NCBI GenBank assembly: GCA_023458555.1
Contig: JAEWYS010000020.1
Location: 62,001 to 126,000, forward strand
DNA length: 64,000 bases
Source: Bacteroidota bacterium
GTDB taxonomy: Bacteria > Bacteroidota > Bacteroidia > Cytophagales > Cytophagaceae
Direction: 5' to 3'
A program made the position numbers and the translations under genes. Positions 56,301 through 63,837 of this stretch are shown here, in pieces. How positions within the stretch are numbered: the stretch's first letter is position 1; every line of letters begins with the position of its first letter. The notes below the pieces were generated by a model, which worked only from the letters and a program-made list of their open reading frames with translations, was not told the DNA's origin and made no database searches.

Positions 56301-58710
56301 CGATAGACTGGGGGTCATTGCTGGCAAGACTGTCTACTGTAAAAGGCGGAATCTTGAACCGGATGGTCGTATCATATACTCCTCCTGCAATCTCCTGCTT
56401 GTCAAAAAATACAGACGCTCCTGAATTGGCGCTGAAAATGGGATACTCGGGATAGTTTACCCGCCCTGACTTATTATCCGGCTTGTTAAGATATAGTGTT
56501 CCGGAGGAATAACGAAGCTCATTACCAAGAATACGGGCTTTTTTATCTCCTGTTCTTCCTCCTTTTTCCTTAGGGTCAATAGCCGCCAGCCTGATCTTAT
56601 CAATTTCCGGCATATGAACCAGAAAACTATCATAGTTAAATTCAAAGTTTTTACCAATAAACTGGAAGTTGGCAGTATTAATCCGCCCGTCAAATGTAAA
56701 TCCGCGATCGCCTTTTATAATCAGCGTTTTACTTTCCGGTATGATAAATATATTGAGAGAATCCATGATTCTCACCTTGTCCACACCTCTTACGGTCAAA
56801 TCTTTGGAGTCAAGATCAAGAGTCGCATTATTTCCTCCCGGCTCTAATGACTCAAAAGACAGGTTGTCATAGTCTTTCTGATCCCTTCGGGCTTTAACAT
56901 AATGCACTGCTTTATCTCTTATGATAATTTCTCCGGATCTGGGCTTATAATCAATAAACCCCTGACGCATCAGGCTTGTCATTGCTCCCCTCAGCGTATT
57001 TTCTTCAATTTTAAAAGTCGTAGCTAAATCATGGATTGTAAACGGCTCATATTCTTCACTCTTTCTTTTCGTCTTCTGCCCTTCAGCATATCCGATGATC
57101 ATTTGCAAAGGGTGAAATCTGTAAACCCCTTGTAACCTGGAATATTTATTTCCCTCAAAAAACTCATTCGACTCAAACTTGCCGGTAAGCTCATTGGCTG
57201 CATTCGTAATAGAAAACTTAATATTTGGTGTTTCTATATTCCAGATCAAAGCATCCACTGTAATTTCCATACGATGGTATGTGTCTATAAAAGGTGTATA
57301 CCTGTATCCGGATGTTTTGGTCAGTCTCAGAGTAGAGTTATTCTTGGTATATTGTAATATGGCTCCAGGGTGATAAATCGAATCATTGGCACCCTGATAA
57401 ATTACAATAGAAGCAATATTTCCATAAATAACGGAATCGGAAAGCTCGAAGCGATTCGCTACTGCTTTGATTTTGACTTCTCCGTTACGCTTAATCAAAA
57501 TCCTCGCCCGCCCTTCATCAAGCGAGGAGCTGTATATTTTACGCCCTTCAAGAGATAGTCCTCCATAGTACTCAATATTCTCTCCGACTCCCTTGAGAGG
57601 AATATTGCTGGCAAATGACTTGAATCTGGGATATTGGGCATCCTCCAGCCTGAATTTCTTTTTGCTCTGAAATTCAAAAACTCCTTCTACCAGAGAATCA
57701 GTCTTTTCCGGATAATGTAATACAACCTGTTCGGCACTGAATTTAGGACTTTTGACATTAAAATTATATTCCTGTAATTCGACAAAGATTTCTCCCGGAG
57801 CCGCTCCGGCCGTTGTCCAGTCAACTATACCTCCGTTGCCTACGAAAACACCATCTTTCAGCATCAGTGATCCTTTCGTTTTTTTAATAACTGCACTGTC
57901 ATGTGCAGATACAATAGAAAGATCACATTCCTCAAGCTCTATAACTGCTCCGTGAATAACAGGCTGGGGAGTTGCTGAATAACCATAACTCAATAATTCG
58001 GCAGTATGATTTTGCTGGGATTCAAAACTGTTGCTGTTTCCGGAAGACTCCGAGCTCCCCCAGTCGTCGGAGTCCCAGTCATCCCAGCCACCGGACCATT
58101 CGTCCTGCACTTTTTCCTGATTATCCCAATCATCAAAATAGTTATCCTCACCGGAGGAGTCGCCTTCCAGTGCTTTATCATATATATCTATCGGTGAGGC
58201 CTCAGGCTGAGCGTCAATAAATTTAAACTTAAAAGAAGCTGTCCGGACATGCAGCTGATTATAGGTTGATAAATAAAAACGACTTTGATCAAGAAAAAGG
58301 GCAGTTGTATAAAAAAACTCGTTTCTATCCTTGGGATCATATTTCTTTAAAACCTTCTCGGTCACCAATAAGATTGAATCTATATCGGCACTGCTCATTT
58401 GATGTTTTTGTACACTACTGGCAAGAGCAGCATAAAAATCAGTGAAGTTTGTGCTTGCACGCAAACGCATACGGGACATGTCCTGACTGATACGAATGAT
58501 GCTTTTTCTCGAGTTTTCGCTAAAGCTTCCTGGCCATATCGACGAAAAGTCATTAAAAACCCGGACTGAACGCTCGCTTTTGGTGTTGGTCATCATCTGA
58601 CCAACAACCTGAATAAAGCCCTGCGGATCATCCGGAAAAGTATATTGCGCATTTGCTTTCACAACAAAGAGCATCAAGCAGACCAACAAAAGATTCTTAT
58701 AGTTTACCAT
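53398..58710 (-). CDS. 1770-residue exported beta-rich protein, unknown function
   Basis: Signal peptide ending KANA-Q (about residue 21). Residues 30-170 are helical (FIQVVGQMMTNTKSERSVR). Residues 183-230 are a Trp/Asp/Ser/Gly-rich linker (DDWDSDDW, GSSESSGNS). The long middle (about 235-1180 and 1280-1690) is a regular series of beta-strands, with jellyroll-like repeats such as LKGVGENIEYYGGLSLEG and YRLKGTATYSYTNASG. About 1187-1277 is a Lys/Glu-rich coil with AAAKKKKSK. The tail (about 1700-1770) is acidic then basic (DIPEEEEPEYIEESYDEYDE). No transmembrane barrel or T9SS tail is evident. Strand regularity recalls LptD/OstA or AsmA-type bridge proteins, but that is guesswork. It follows tpiA-prmA by ten bases, so it is probably co-transcribed. 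Confidence 0.8.
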   Translation of the reverse strand: MVNYKNLLLVCLMLFVVKANAQYTFPDDPQGFIQVVGQMMTNTKSERSVRVFNDFSSIWPGSFSENSRKSIIRISQDMSRMRLRASTNFTDFYAALASSVQKHQMSSADIDSILLVTEKVLKKYDPKDRNEFFYTTALFLDQSRFYLSTYNQLHVRTASFKFKFIDAQPEASPIDIYDKALEGDSSGEDNYFDDWDNQEKVQDEWSGGWDDWDSDDWGSSESSGNSNSFESQQNHTAELLSYGYSATPQPVIHGAVIELEECDLSIVSAHDSAVIKKTKGSLMLKDGVFVGNGGIVDWTTAGAAPGEIFVELQEYNFNVKSPKFSAEQVVLHYPEKTDSLVEGVFEFQSKKKFRLEDAQYPRFKSFASNIPLKGVGENIEYYGGLSLEGRKIYSSSLDEGRARILIKRNGEVKIKAVANRFELSDSVIYGNIASIVIYQGANDSIYHPGAILQYTKNNSTLRLTKTSGYRYTPFIDTYHRMEITVDALIWNIETPNIKFSITNAANELTGKFESNEFFEGNKYSRLQGVYRFHPLQMIIGYAEGQKTKRKSEEYEPFTIHDLATTFKIEENTLRGAMTSLMRQGFIDYKPRSGEIIIRDKAVHYVKARRDQKDYDNLSFESLEPGGNNATLDLDSKDLTVRGVDKVRIMDSLNIFIIPESKTLIIKGDRGFTFDGRINTANFQFIGKNFEFNYDSFLVHMPEIDKIRLAAIDPKEKGGRTGDKKARILGNELRYSSGTLYLNKPDNKSGRVNYPEYPIFSANSGASVFFDKQEIAGGVYDTTIRFKIPPFTVDSLASNDPQSIGFDGEFESAGIFPVFKTKLVVMPDFSMGFEYAVPSEGFQLYEGKGRYFNKITMDNRGLTGNGRIEYLNTICYSPQFHFFVDSVLTIGTNSDTRAGTNKDLPKSVTFPLLTVGEYEMNWKPRKDSMEITNMKDPFQLYDNSATLNGTAIITERGMLGTGVLETRGSVSVSTLFHFEQRRFEGRHATFTVRSEIPAKPAIRSTDCQLTFDLEKDIATFGPEVAGFASTEFPYLKYRTSIEKGVWYLNEERVIMNTEGNDISNSYFYSTHPHQDSLAFNAKAGIYDMKTLSLNIEGVPHINVIDGRLFPENNKVVIYENALMETLHNVKAEFDTVNAYHQLYDGTFEVKGRYRLKGTATYSYTNASGDNYSFLFKNYAAMNKAAEEKHNKKKGKDNSEGSEEDIQALLVANQESETALEDLANEKIAQEQEAAAKKKKSKTTAKDKKGKKSSSKGDPDESEPVPTQYLQEPAQPEVLNTVTDKKRTVAVGLIYPEDSIEIAKKILYKGKVTMYSDLPELLFDGFVKLDLKGALSYSQWLQYKNEGDNTNVRIVLEDPKADNGNLLTTGLSINNKTDLYTTFISEKDAPEDFDVFSTKGILKFSSHPDSSIFKIASEKKLQDPATVAGNLFIYDDNNSTVEFSGRFNYIEENKGLTLLASGSGSAEIDSSFYSFNNMMVFKFAMHKTIPVALADNLRIVADILPPDASETIQDPVVLHTMEMKKNRKVLDLIGDKEYKNYLSKSAGLALPLYQISGIFSEGIVLADVNLKWSNTHKAFYSHGPVKVANINTTEIDRVMTGYVEIRKTLNGDVVNLLLEPTPNNWYFFTYDDNRVAVTTASDEVNAVIAKRSKGEQADRTKLFFVEADFMEKSNFLADFRQKYLGAEAGYVPDRVPRASDEPVMELDIPEEEEPEYIEESYDEYDEEGNQPVRKKQGKVIEEPELNRGKKEHSIEEKRRLQQEQERLRNLLK

Positions 58711-58720
58711 AGAGAAAATC

Positions 58721-59551
58721 TTATAATTTCGAGAAAACCAGGCAAGCCCAGTTGTTCTTGTAGGATTCCTTTTCGAGTTTCAGTTTACAGCTCCCGGCTT
58801 TTACGGAAATATCCTCCTGATCGGTTTTATAAAATCCGCTCAAAAGTAACATTCCGCCTTTTTTTAATTTTCCTGCATAATGCGGCATCTCCTCCAGCAA
58901 CACATTCTTATTGATGTTTGCCAGAAGAATATCGTACTGCTCTCTCAGATCCAGCGTTTCAATAGTACCCTGTTTTACGGATATAGTACTACAGCTATTT
59001 AACTGTACATTCTCTTCCATATTGTTGAATGCCCAGTCTTCGATATCAAAAGCATCCACAGAATATGCACCAAGCTTTTCAGCCAGAATTGCCAATATTC
59101 CCGTTCCGCTGCCAGCATCCATTATTACCTTATCCTTATGATCAATGTTTAACTGATTCTCAATCATCAGAGAAGTTGTTTCATGATGTCCTGTGCCAAA
59201 CGACATTTTAGGATTTATAACAATCTCAAGGGGATAGTCCGGATCCGGTTCATGAAATGAAGCTCTGATCATACAGCAATCCGCTATCCGAACCGGATCA
59301 AAATTCTTTTCCCATTCTTCATTCCAGTTTTTATCTTCCAGATCTTCAAATGTATATCCGACCGGAATTAATTCTTTATACTTGAGGACCAGATCCTGCA
59401 GACACCTCTCATCGAAATACTCCTTTACCACATATGCATCGAGCTGATCGCCTTCTGCAGCAAAGGAGTCATAATGGAATTCATTAAGTTCGGCTATAAG
59501 AATATCCGCAAAATCTTCAGGAACCGATAAGGTAACCTTGATATATTTCAT
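58721..59551 (-). CDS. prmA: Ribosomal protein L11 methyltransferase
   Basis: 276 residues. SAM-binding motif I DAGSGTGILAILAEKLGA near residue 140, NPKMSFGTGHHETT, and ANINKNVLLEEMPHY with the family's N-rich LLANIN. It trimethylates ribosomal protein L11. The N-terminal part (1-110) is the short Bacteroidota form. Sits between tpiA (22 bases upstream) and the giant exported protein gene (ten bases downstream). Confidence 0.93.
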   Translation of the reverse strand: MKYIKVTLSVPEDFADILIAELNEFHYDSFAAEGDQLDAYVVKEYFDERCLQDLVLKYKELIPVGYTFEDLEDKNWNEEWEKNFDPVRIADCCMIRASFHEPDPDYPLEIVINPKMSFGTGHHETTSLMIENQLNIDHKDKVIMDAGSGTGILAILAEKLGAYSVDAFDIEDWAFNNMEENVQLNSCSTISVKQGTIETLDLREQYDILLANINKNVLLEEMPHYAGKLKKGGMLLLSGFYKTDQEDISVKAGSCKLKLEKESYKNNWACLVFSKL

Positions 59552-59573
59552 CTGCGGCAGATTTGTTTAGAAA

Positions 59574-60332
59574 TTAAAACGATTTTGCAATATCGATAAA
59601 GTCACGGGATTTTAATGAAGCACCTCCGATAAGCCCTCCATCCACATCTGGGCATGCAAAAAGCTCCTGAGCATTATCCGGCTTACAGCTTCCGCCATAC
59701 AGAATAGAAGTTTCATCAGCAACAGCCTGTCCATAGTTGCTTGCCAGATGTTTTCTTATTTCAGCATGCATTTCCTGAGCCTGAGCCGAGGACGCAGTTA
59801 CTCCGGTTCCAATCGCCCAGATTGGCTCATAGGCAATCACGATTTTTTTGAAATCTTCCTCTGAAAGGTGAAAAAGACTCTCTGTTAGCTGCTGCTTAAC
59901 AAAATCAATATGAATGCCTTTTTCTCTCTGTGGAAGGGTTTCTCCGCAGCAAAAAATCGGAACAATATTATTTTTAAGAGCTATATTCACTTTCTCAGCC
60001 AGCTGTGCATTTGTTTCATTAAAATACTCCCTGCGCTCGCTATGCCCCAGGATCACATACTGAATTCCGATATCGGCAAGCATAGGTGCAGATATCTCAC
60101 CTGTATAGGCTCCGGACTCCTTCGTATGACAATTCTGCGCTCCTACTCCTACATTGCTGCCTTCTGTCAGCTTACTGACTGAGGTCAGATATACATAGGG
60201 CGGACATAGTATCAGCTTTACATCGGAGCTGACCTCGGATCCCGCCATGTTAACTACTTCAGAAGCAAGGGCCTTACCTTCCTCCAGGGTTTTATTCATT
60301 TTCCAGTTCCCTGCAACGATCTTTTTTCTCAT
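59574..60332 (-). CDS. tpiA: Triosephosphate isomerase
   Basis: 252 residues. Interconverts dihydroxyacetone phosphate and glyceraldehyde-3-phosphate. Motifs: GNWKMNK near 8-14 (catalytic Lys), GHSERR (catalytic His), AYEPIWAIGTG (catalytic Glu in the YEPIWAIGTG form), ILYGGSCKPDNAQ and GGLIGGASL. First gene of tpiA-prmA-giant gene unit; promoter at 60372. Confidence 0.97.
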   Translation of the reverse strand: MRKKIVAGNWKMNKTLEEGKALASEVVNMAGSEVSSDVKLILCPPYVYLTSVSKLTEGSNVGVGAQNCHTKESGAYTGEISAPMLADIGIQYVILGHSERREYFNETNAQLAEKVNIALKNNIVPIFCCGETLPQREKGIHIDFVKQQLTESLFHLSEEDFKKIVIAYEPIWAIGTGVTASSAQAQEMHAEIRKHLASNYGQAVADETSILYGGSCKPDNAQELFACPDVDGGLIGGASLKSRDFIDIAKSF

Positions 60333-60754
60333 TTTTTATAAAAAATTTAAAATTAAATAGTATGAATTGGACAAATATAAGATTTTTCTTTCGGAATATC
60401 AGAATTCTAAAAATTTAACAAAAAGGACACATAATCTTGATAAAAGATCAAATATATTAACACAATTAATTTAAAATCATGTATTTGAAAAACATTAAAT
60501 ATAAAACCCAACATAACAATACGAAATATATGAATCTTAGAAAAAACATATTGTTTGCCTCTTCTTGCTTCCGCGGAAACAGACCCGATCAACGGAGTGC
60601 TGAGACAAAAGAATTCTAAAATACAGATTAAAAAGCATATACAGAGACCGGACAAAAAATTTCCGGACGCTGTTTCTGCCTGATGAGTTTAAAAACGGTC
60701 GTAAGACGGACGATGGGGCATTCGACTTTAAAACAGCAATAAAGGGGGTTATGA
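60333..60754. other. Intergenic region upstream of tpiA and of the 60755 ORF
   Basis: 422 AT-rich bases, divergent between tpiA and the orphan ORF. It holds the tpiA promoter at 60372-60379. A 29-codon ORF (60530-60619, starting MNLRKNILFASSC like a lipoprotein signal) is too short to call, and an open non-ATG frame runs to about 60780 (ending TAA after a VMNGTTAKTKI stretch). It could hold a broken gene start. Nothing else is visible. Confidence 0.5.
60372..60379 (-). promoter_or_regulatory. Candidate promoter -7 box for tpiA
   Basis: Minus-strand TATATTTG, exact to TAnnTTTG, 39 bases before the tpiA ATG; a partial TCTG lies about 20 bases upstream. Confidence 0.5.
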
Positions 60755-61465
60755 ATGGGACGACAGCCAAAACGAAGATTTAAGAAAACAGGCTCCTCCC
60801 AATACATTGTCATGAAGTTTCCTTCAGTCAAGAACTCATCCGTAAATGATGCCGCACTTACTTTGTACAAATATTCAGAAGAAAAAAGCAATGAAGAATA
60901 TGGATACAATCCGACCGACCTCAAAATCAACAATGTTAAATATTTATCTCTGGATTATACTGCTACATTTAAGAACGATATACCTGTCAAAATGACTTAC
61001 ACTCTATATCTGAAGCCATATACCAACAGTGTCAATTTTGACGACGCAGGCGCTAAAACCGCCATTACGGCCTCCATACTAAAGGATGGAGAAAGTCAAT
61101 CTATTATTAAAACAACATTTGCTCTTGAGTATACCGACTCCGACAAGGAAGAATTAAAAGCTCTGTCCGGAGATTTTGTCTACAGAGAATTAAAAACGGA
61201 CTTCCAGGCTAATATTCAGGCATTGGAGAATGCATCCCAAAATGAAGATTTTAAAACCCGTCATTTTAACGACAACATCACCATAATCGTTCGCAACAGC
61301 TCCAACAGCGAAGCCGGAAAAATCATCGCCCAGGACAGCAATTCCGATATAGGCGTAGATTTCCTTATTCAATTTACCGATGGCTCCACAACCAGTGTTG
61401 AGTCTTATTTTGACAATGCTATCACTGAGCTGGAAAACTATATAACCTCTCTATCCAACGAATAG
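60755..61465 (+). CDS. Orphan protein, unknown function
   Basis: 236 residues. No signal peptide; the N-terminus is very basic (GRQPKRRFKKTG). The middle carries beta-strand-like stretches (YTATFKNDIPVKMTYTLYLK, DFLIQFTDGSTTSVESYFD). No family recognised. An AAAGGGGG sequence lies about 6-13 bases before the ATG, an unusually good Shine-Dalgarno-like match for Bacteroidota. Met20 could instead be the start. It has a shared terminator downstream and no operon partners. Because the start region is odd, partial degradation is possible. Confidence 0.55.
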   Translation: MGRQPKRRFKKTGSSQYIVMKFPSVKNSSVNDAALTLYKYSEEKSNEEYGYNPTDLKINNVKYLSLDYTATFKNDIPVKMTYTLYLKPYTNSVNFDDAGAKTAITASILKDGESQSIIKTTFALEYTDSDKEELKALSGDFVYRELKTDFQANIQALENASQNEDFKTRHFNDNITIIVRNSSNSEAGKIIAQDSNSDIGVDFLIQFTDGSTTSVESYFDNAITELENYITSLSNE

Positions 61466-61480
61466 TGTACCATTGATTAA

Positions 61481-61514
61481 AGATGAAGAGAAGCTTTATA
61501 TTTTCTCTTCATCT
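61481..61514. terminator. Terminator between orphan ORF and mltF-like gene
   Basis: A perfect 12-base stem (61481-61492 with 61503-61514) and ten-base loop between two convergent genes, A-rich before and T-rich after, so it may serve both. Confidence 0.72.
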
Positions 61515-61535
61515 TCAATATCTTTTTCAACTCAG

Positions 61536-63044
61536 TCACCCCTCTCTGGTCCCCCAATAGATTTCCTCAGTGATCAGTCTCTTATAATGCTGATAACGGC
61601 TTAATACTTCTTCTACATAACGTACGGGTTCTTCACCCCGACAATAGCCAAACCTCACCACCGGATCCCTGTGATAGGCAGGATTGGCCTTGAGTAAAAG
61701 AAAGACAGAAACATCTTCCCAGCTATCCGGATTTTTATCGTATTTGGCAGCCAGCCGGCGGGCATCAGCCACATGTTCCTGTCCTGCGTTGTAGCTGGCA
61801 AGTATAAACTTGATTCGCTCATCCGGATCAGTAATCTTATCTTTCCAGTATTTATCCAGCCAGGAAAGATAAGCTACTCCCCCCCGTATGCTCTGCAAAG
61901 GATTCTGAGTATCCGCGACTCCGAATGCTGCCGCAGTACCCGGCATCAGCTGCATCAGACCCGAGGCGCCTGCCCAGGACAACGCCATTGGATTAAAGCG
62001 GGATTCCTGATAAATCAGAGAAGTAACCAATCGCCAGTCCCAGCCGGTTCTTTTAGATTCTCTGATGATGATAGCATCGTACGGAGAAACAGATGACCCA
62101 CAAGTTGATTTTCTCGAGCAATTAACCATCTGACGGACCACTTTCGAATTACCATAGTATTTATGGTACAGGACATGCCATTGAGGCTTTTGCTGCATCT
62201 CTTCAAGCCAGTGATTAATTGCATCCAGCAGAGCCGGAGAACCGGCACGTACAGCCCAGGCAATATACTGATTAAACCCGACAGGAGTTTCGATATCAAT
62301 ATCCGGATACCAGGTCTTGATATGGCGGGCAGCTCTTTCATCTGCTATAGTATACTCAATTTCCCCTCGCGCCACCATTTGGATCAGCTCTTCGGTTTCA
62401 ACATCTCCTCCTGATTCACGGACAAGCAATTGCATACCTGTCTCGGTTATCAGATTCTCAAGTCTTCTGGAATATGGCGAGTTTCGGCGGACATGAATCT
62501 CTTTCTCCTGCAAATCCAGCAAATTTCTGACAGGTTTTATACGCTGACCCGCAAAGCTTCTCTGTACCAGAACCTGGCGGGTAGTTGCATAGGGACGTGT
62601 AAACCTGATGCGTTCCTTTTGCTCCCCGGTCATAATAAGGTTATCCGCCACAATATCACCTTCGCCCCTGTCAAGCATATCATATACAGTTTCCATGTCC
62701 CTGACAAGCACAATCTCCAACCGGACTCCCAGATACCTTGCCAGCAACTCCATAAGTTCATATTCATAACCCATCGGGGTGCCTTTGTACATAAAATAGC
62801 TTGTATAGCTATAACCAGTAAGTGCCACAAGCCTGCCACGCTCCCGGATTTGTTCCAGATCAATTGCTACCTGAGGAGCAAGCTGTATTGTATCAGGACT
62901 TTCAGCCAGCGAATGTATGAATGTAGAATCAGCTGCTGTCAGTTGTATATTTCCCGGTTGCCTGCAAGACACAAAAAAAATGAAGCCGATAAGAGCAATC
63001 AGTACTTTTTGCTCAATTGATCCCCCAATTTTCATCATCTCCAT
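61536..63044 (-). CDS. MltF-like lytic transglycosylase lipoprotein
   Basis: 502 residues from the ATG at 63044. Lipobox FFVSC with Cys at about 27, a periplasmic solute-binding domain (SBP_bac_3; about 65-300, with GYEYELMELLARYLGVRLEI and YTIADERAARHI) and a lytic transglycosylase domain (about 330-470) with catalytic Glu near 347 in YQESRFNP and SGLMQLMPGTAAAFGV. It cuts the MurNAc-GlcNAc bond to 1,6-anhydro-MurNAc in the outer-membrane inner face. E. coli MltF has the same two-domain layout. AnmK in this window would recycle its anhydro products. Confidence 0.93.
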   Translation of the reverse strand: MEMMKIGGSIEQKVLIALIGFIFFVSCRQPGNIQLTAADSTFIHSLAESPDTIQLAPQVAIDLEQIRERGRLVALTGYSYTSYFMYKGTPMGYEYELMELLARYLGVRLEIVLVRDMETVYDMLDRGEGDIVADNLIMTGEQKERIRFTRPYATTRQVLVQRSFAGQRIKPVRNLLDLQEKEIHVRRNSPYSRRLENLITETGMQLLVRESGGDVETEELIQMVARGEIEYTIADERAARHIKTWYPDIDIETPVGFNQYIAWAVRAGSPALLDAINHWLEEMQQKPQWHVLYHKYYGNSKVVRQMVNCSRKSTCGSSVSPYDAIIIRESKRTGWDWRLVTSLIYQESRFNPMALSWAGASGLMQLMPGTAAAFGVADTQNPLQSIRGGVAYLSWLDKYWKDKITDPDERIKFILASYNAGQEHVADARRLAAKYDKNPDSWEDVSVFLLLKANPAYHRDPVVRFGYCRGEEPVRYVEEVLSRYQHYKRLITEEIYWGTREG

Positions 63045-63157
63045 ATCCAATTGAATTTAAAAGTCATCACTTTGGCAGAGATCAGCTGATTCCCCCAAAG
63101 CTTATAAGACTAACCACCGGATAAAAAGAAATGTTGAAAGGCGTTGGACGTTTTGAG

Positions 63158-63236
63158 TTTTACGTAGTACGTACAACGTTTTAAATTTTACGTATTACAC
63201 ACTACCTCCAACCCACCATGTACAACGTACTACATA
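63158..63236. repeat. TACGTA-rich direct and inverted repeat patch
   Basis: TTTTACGTA occurs twice (63158-63166, 63186-63194), GTACAACGT twice (63171-63179, 63220-63228), and GTAGTACGT (63164-63172) has an exact inverted copy ACGTACTAC (63225-63233) reaching the exosortase stop codon. Low-complexity GTAC/TAC mixture, unlike the flanks. It sits downstream of the exosortase gene and upstream of the mltF-like gene. Confidence 0.65.
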
Positions 63237-63811
63237 CTAGGCTCAATGCTCTGACGCTTCGCAAAATAATTGATCCAGGCCAGAAAAAACACGAAGATAA
63301 AGACGTATACCACGTAATTAAAAATATCGTGAATCGTATGGGTCATACTGTTATTGTAGTGGTTGGTAAGTACAATCGAGATGATGCGGACATTGTTCAT
63401 TAAGAATATGGTGCCCACTCCAAATACAACGCCAAGACTTTTCCAACGCGTGGCATTCCCGACAGCGATCGGATAGCTCACAATAAGAGCAATGAGAGCA
63501 ATCCAGAGCTCAACTGCCAGACAGGCATAATGTATCCGGACTCCGCTGGCCCCTTTAATTAATAAAAGCTTACCGCTTGTAACGGTCTCATAACCGATCA
63601 AACCAAGTATTAATGCAGAAAGATGGGTATGTGCCTTGGTAATGAGCATCACCAGATTATAGTCTCCGAAAAAAGCACTCATATCATAACGCCCCTTAGG
63701 GTCAGCCAGACCAACATAACCCAGATAAAGATATTTAAGAATAAAATAAACAGCCCCTGCCGAGATAATAAATATCAGCAGAGGCTTGTATGTTTTTAGT
63801 TTTTGCCACAT
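63230..63811 (-). CDS. Short exosortase (XrtX-like membrane transpeptidase)
   Basis: 193 residues, about six membrane segments. The exosortase triad is present: Cys97 in HYACLAVEL, Arg142 in MNNVRIISIV and His161 in THTIHDIFNY, all in the usual order and membrane positions. Exosortases cut at a short C-terminal sorting tail after export and are thought to attach the protein to a lipid or polysaccharide. The small size and the neighbouring PID-CTERM-like protein suggest the Bacteroidota type that I recall as XrtX. It ends in the repeat patch and lies 26 bases after the target-like gene on the same strand. Confidence 0.82.
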   Translation of the reverse strand: MWQKLKTYKPLLIFIISAGAVYFILKYLYLGYVGLADPKGRYDMSAFFGDYNLVMLITKAHTHLSALILGLIGYETVTSGKLLLIKGASGVRIHYACLAVELWIALIALIVSYPIAVGNATRWKSLGVVFGVGTIFLMNNVRIISIVLTNHYNNSMTHTIHDIFNYVVYVFIFVFFLAWINYFAKRQSIEPSM

Positions 63812-63837
63812 AGTGCAGAAACGATAAAGAAACGCGA

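Noticed and set aside
60530..60619. 29-codon ORF starting like a lipoprotein signal
   Set aside because: Too short, stops soon after the Cys, no coupling to the next gene; noted only as part of the odd upstream region.
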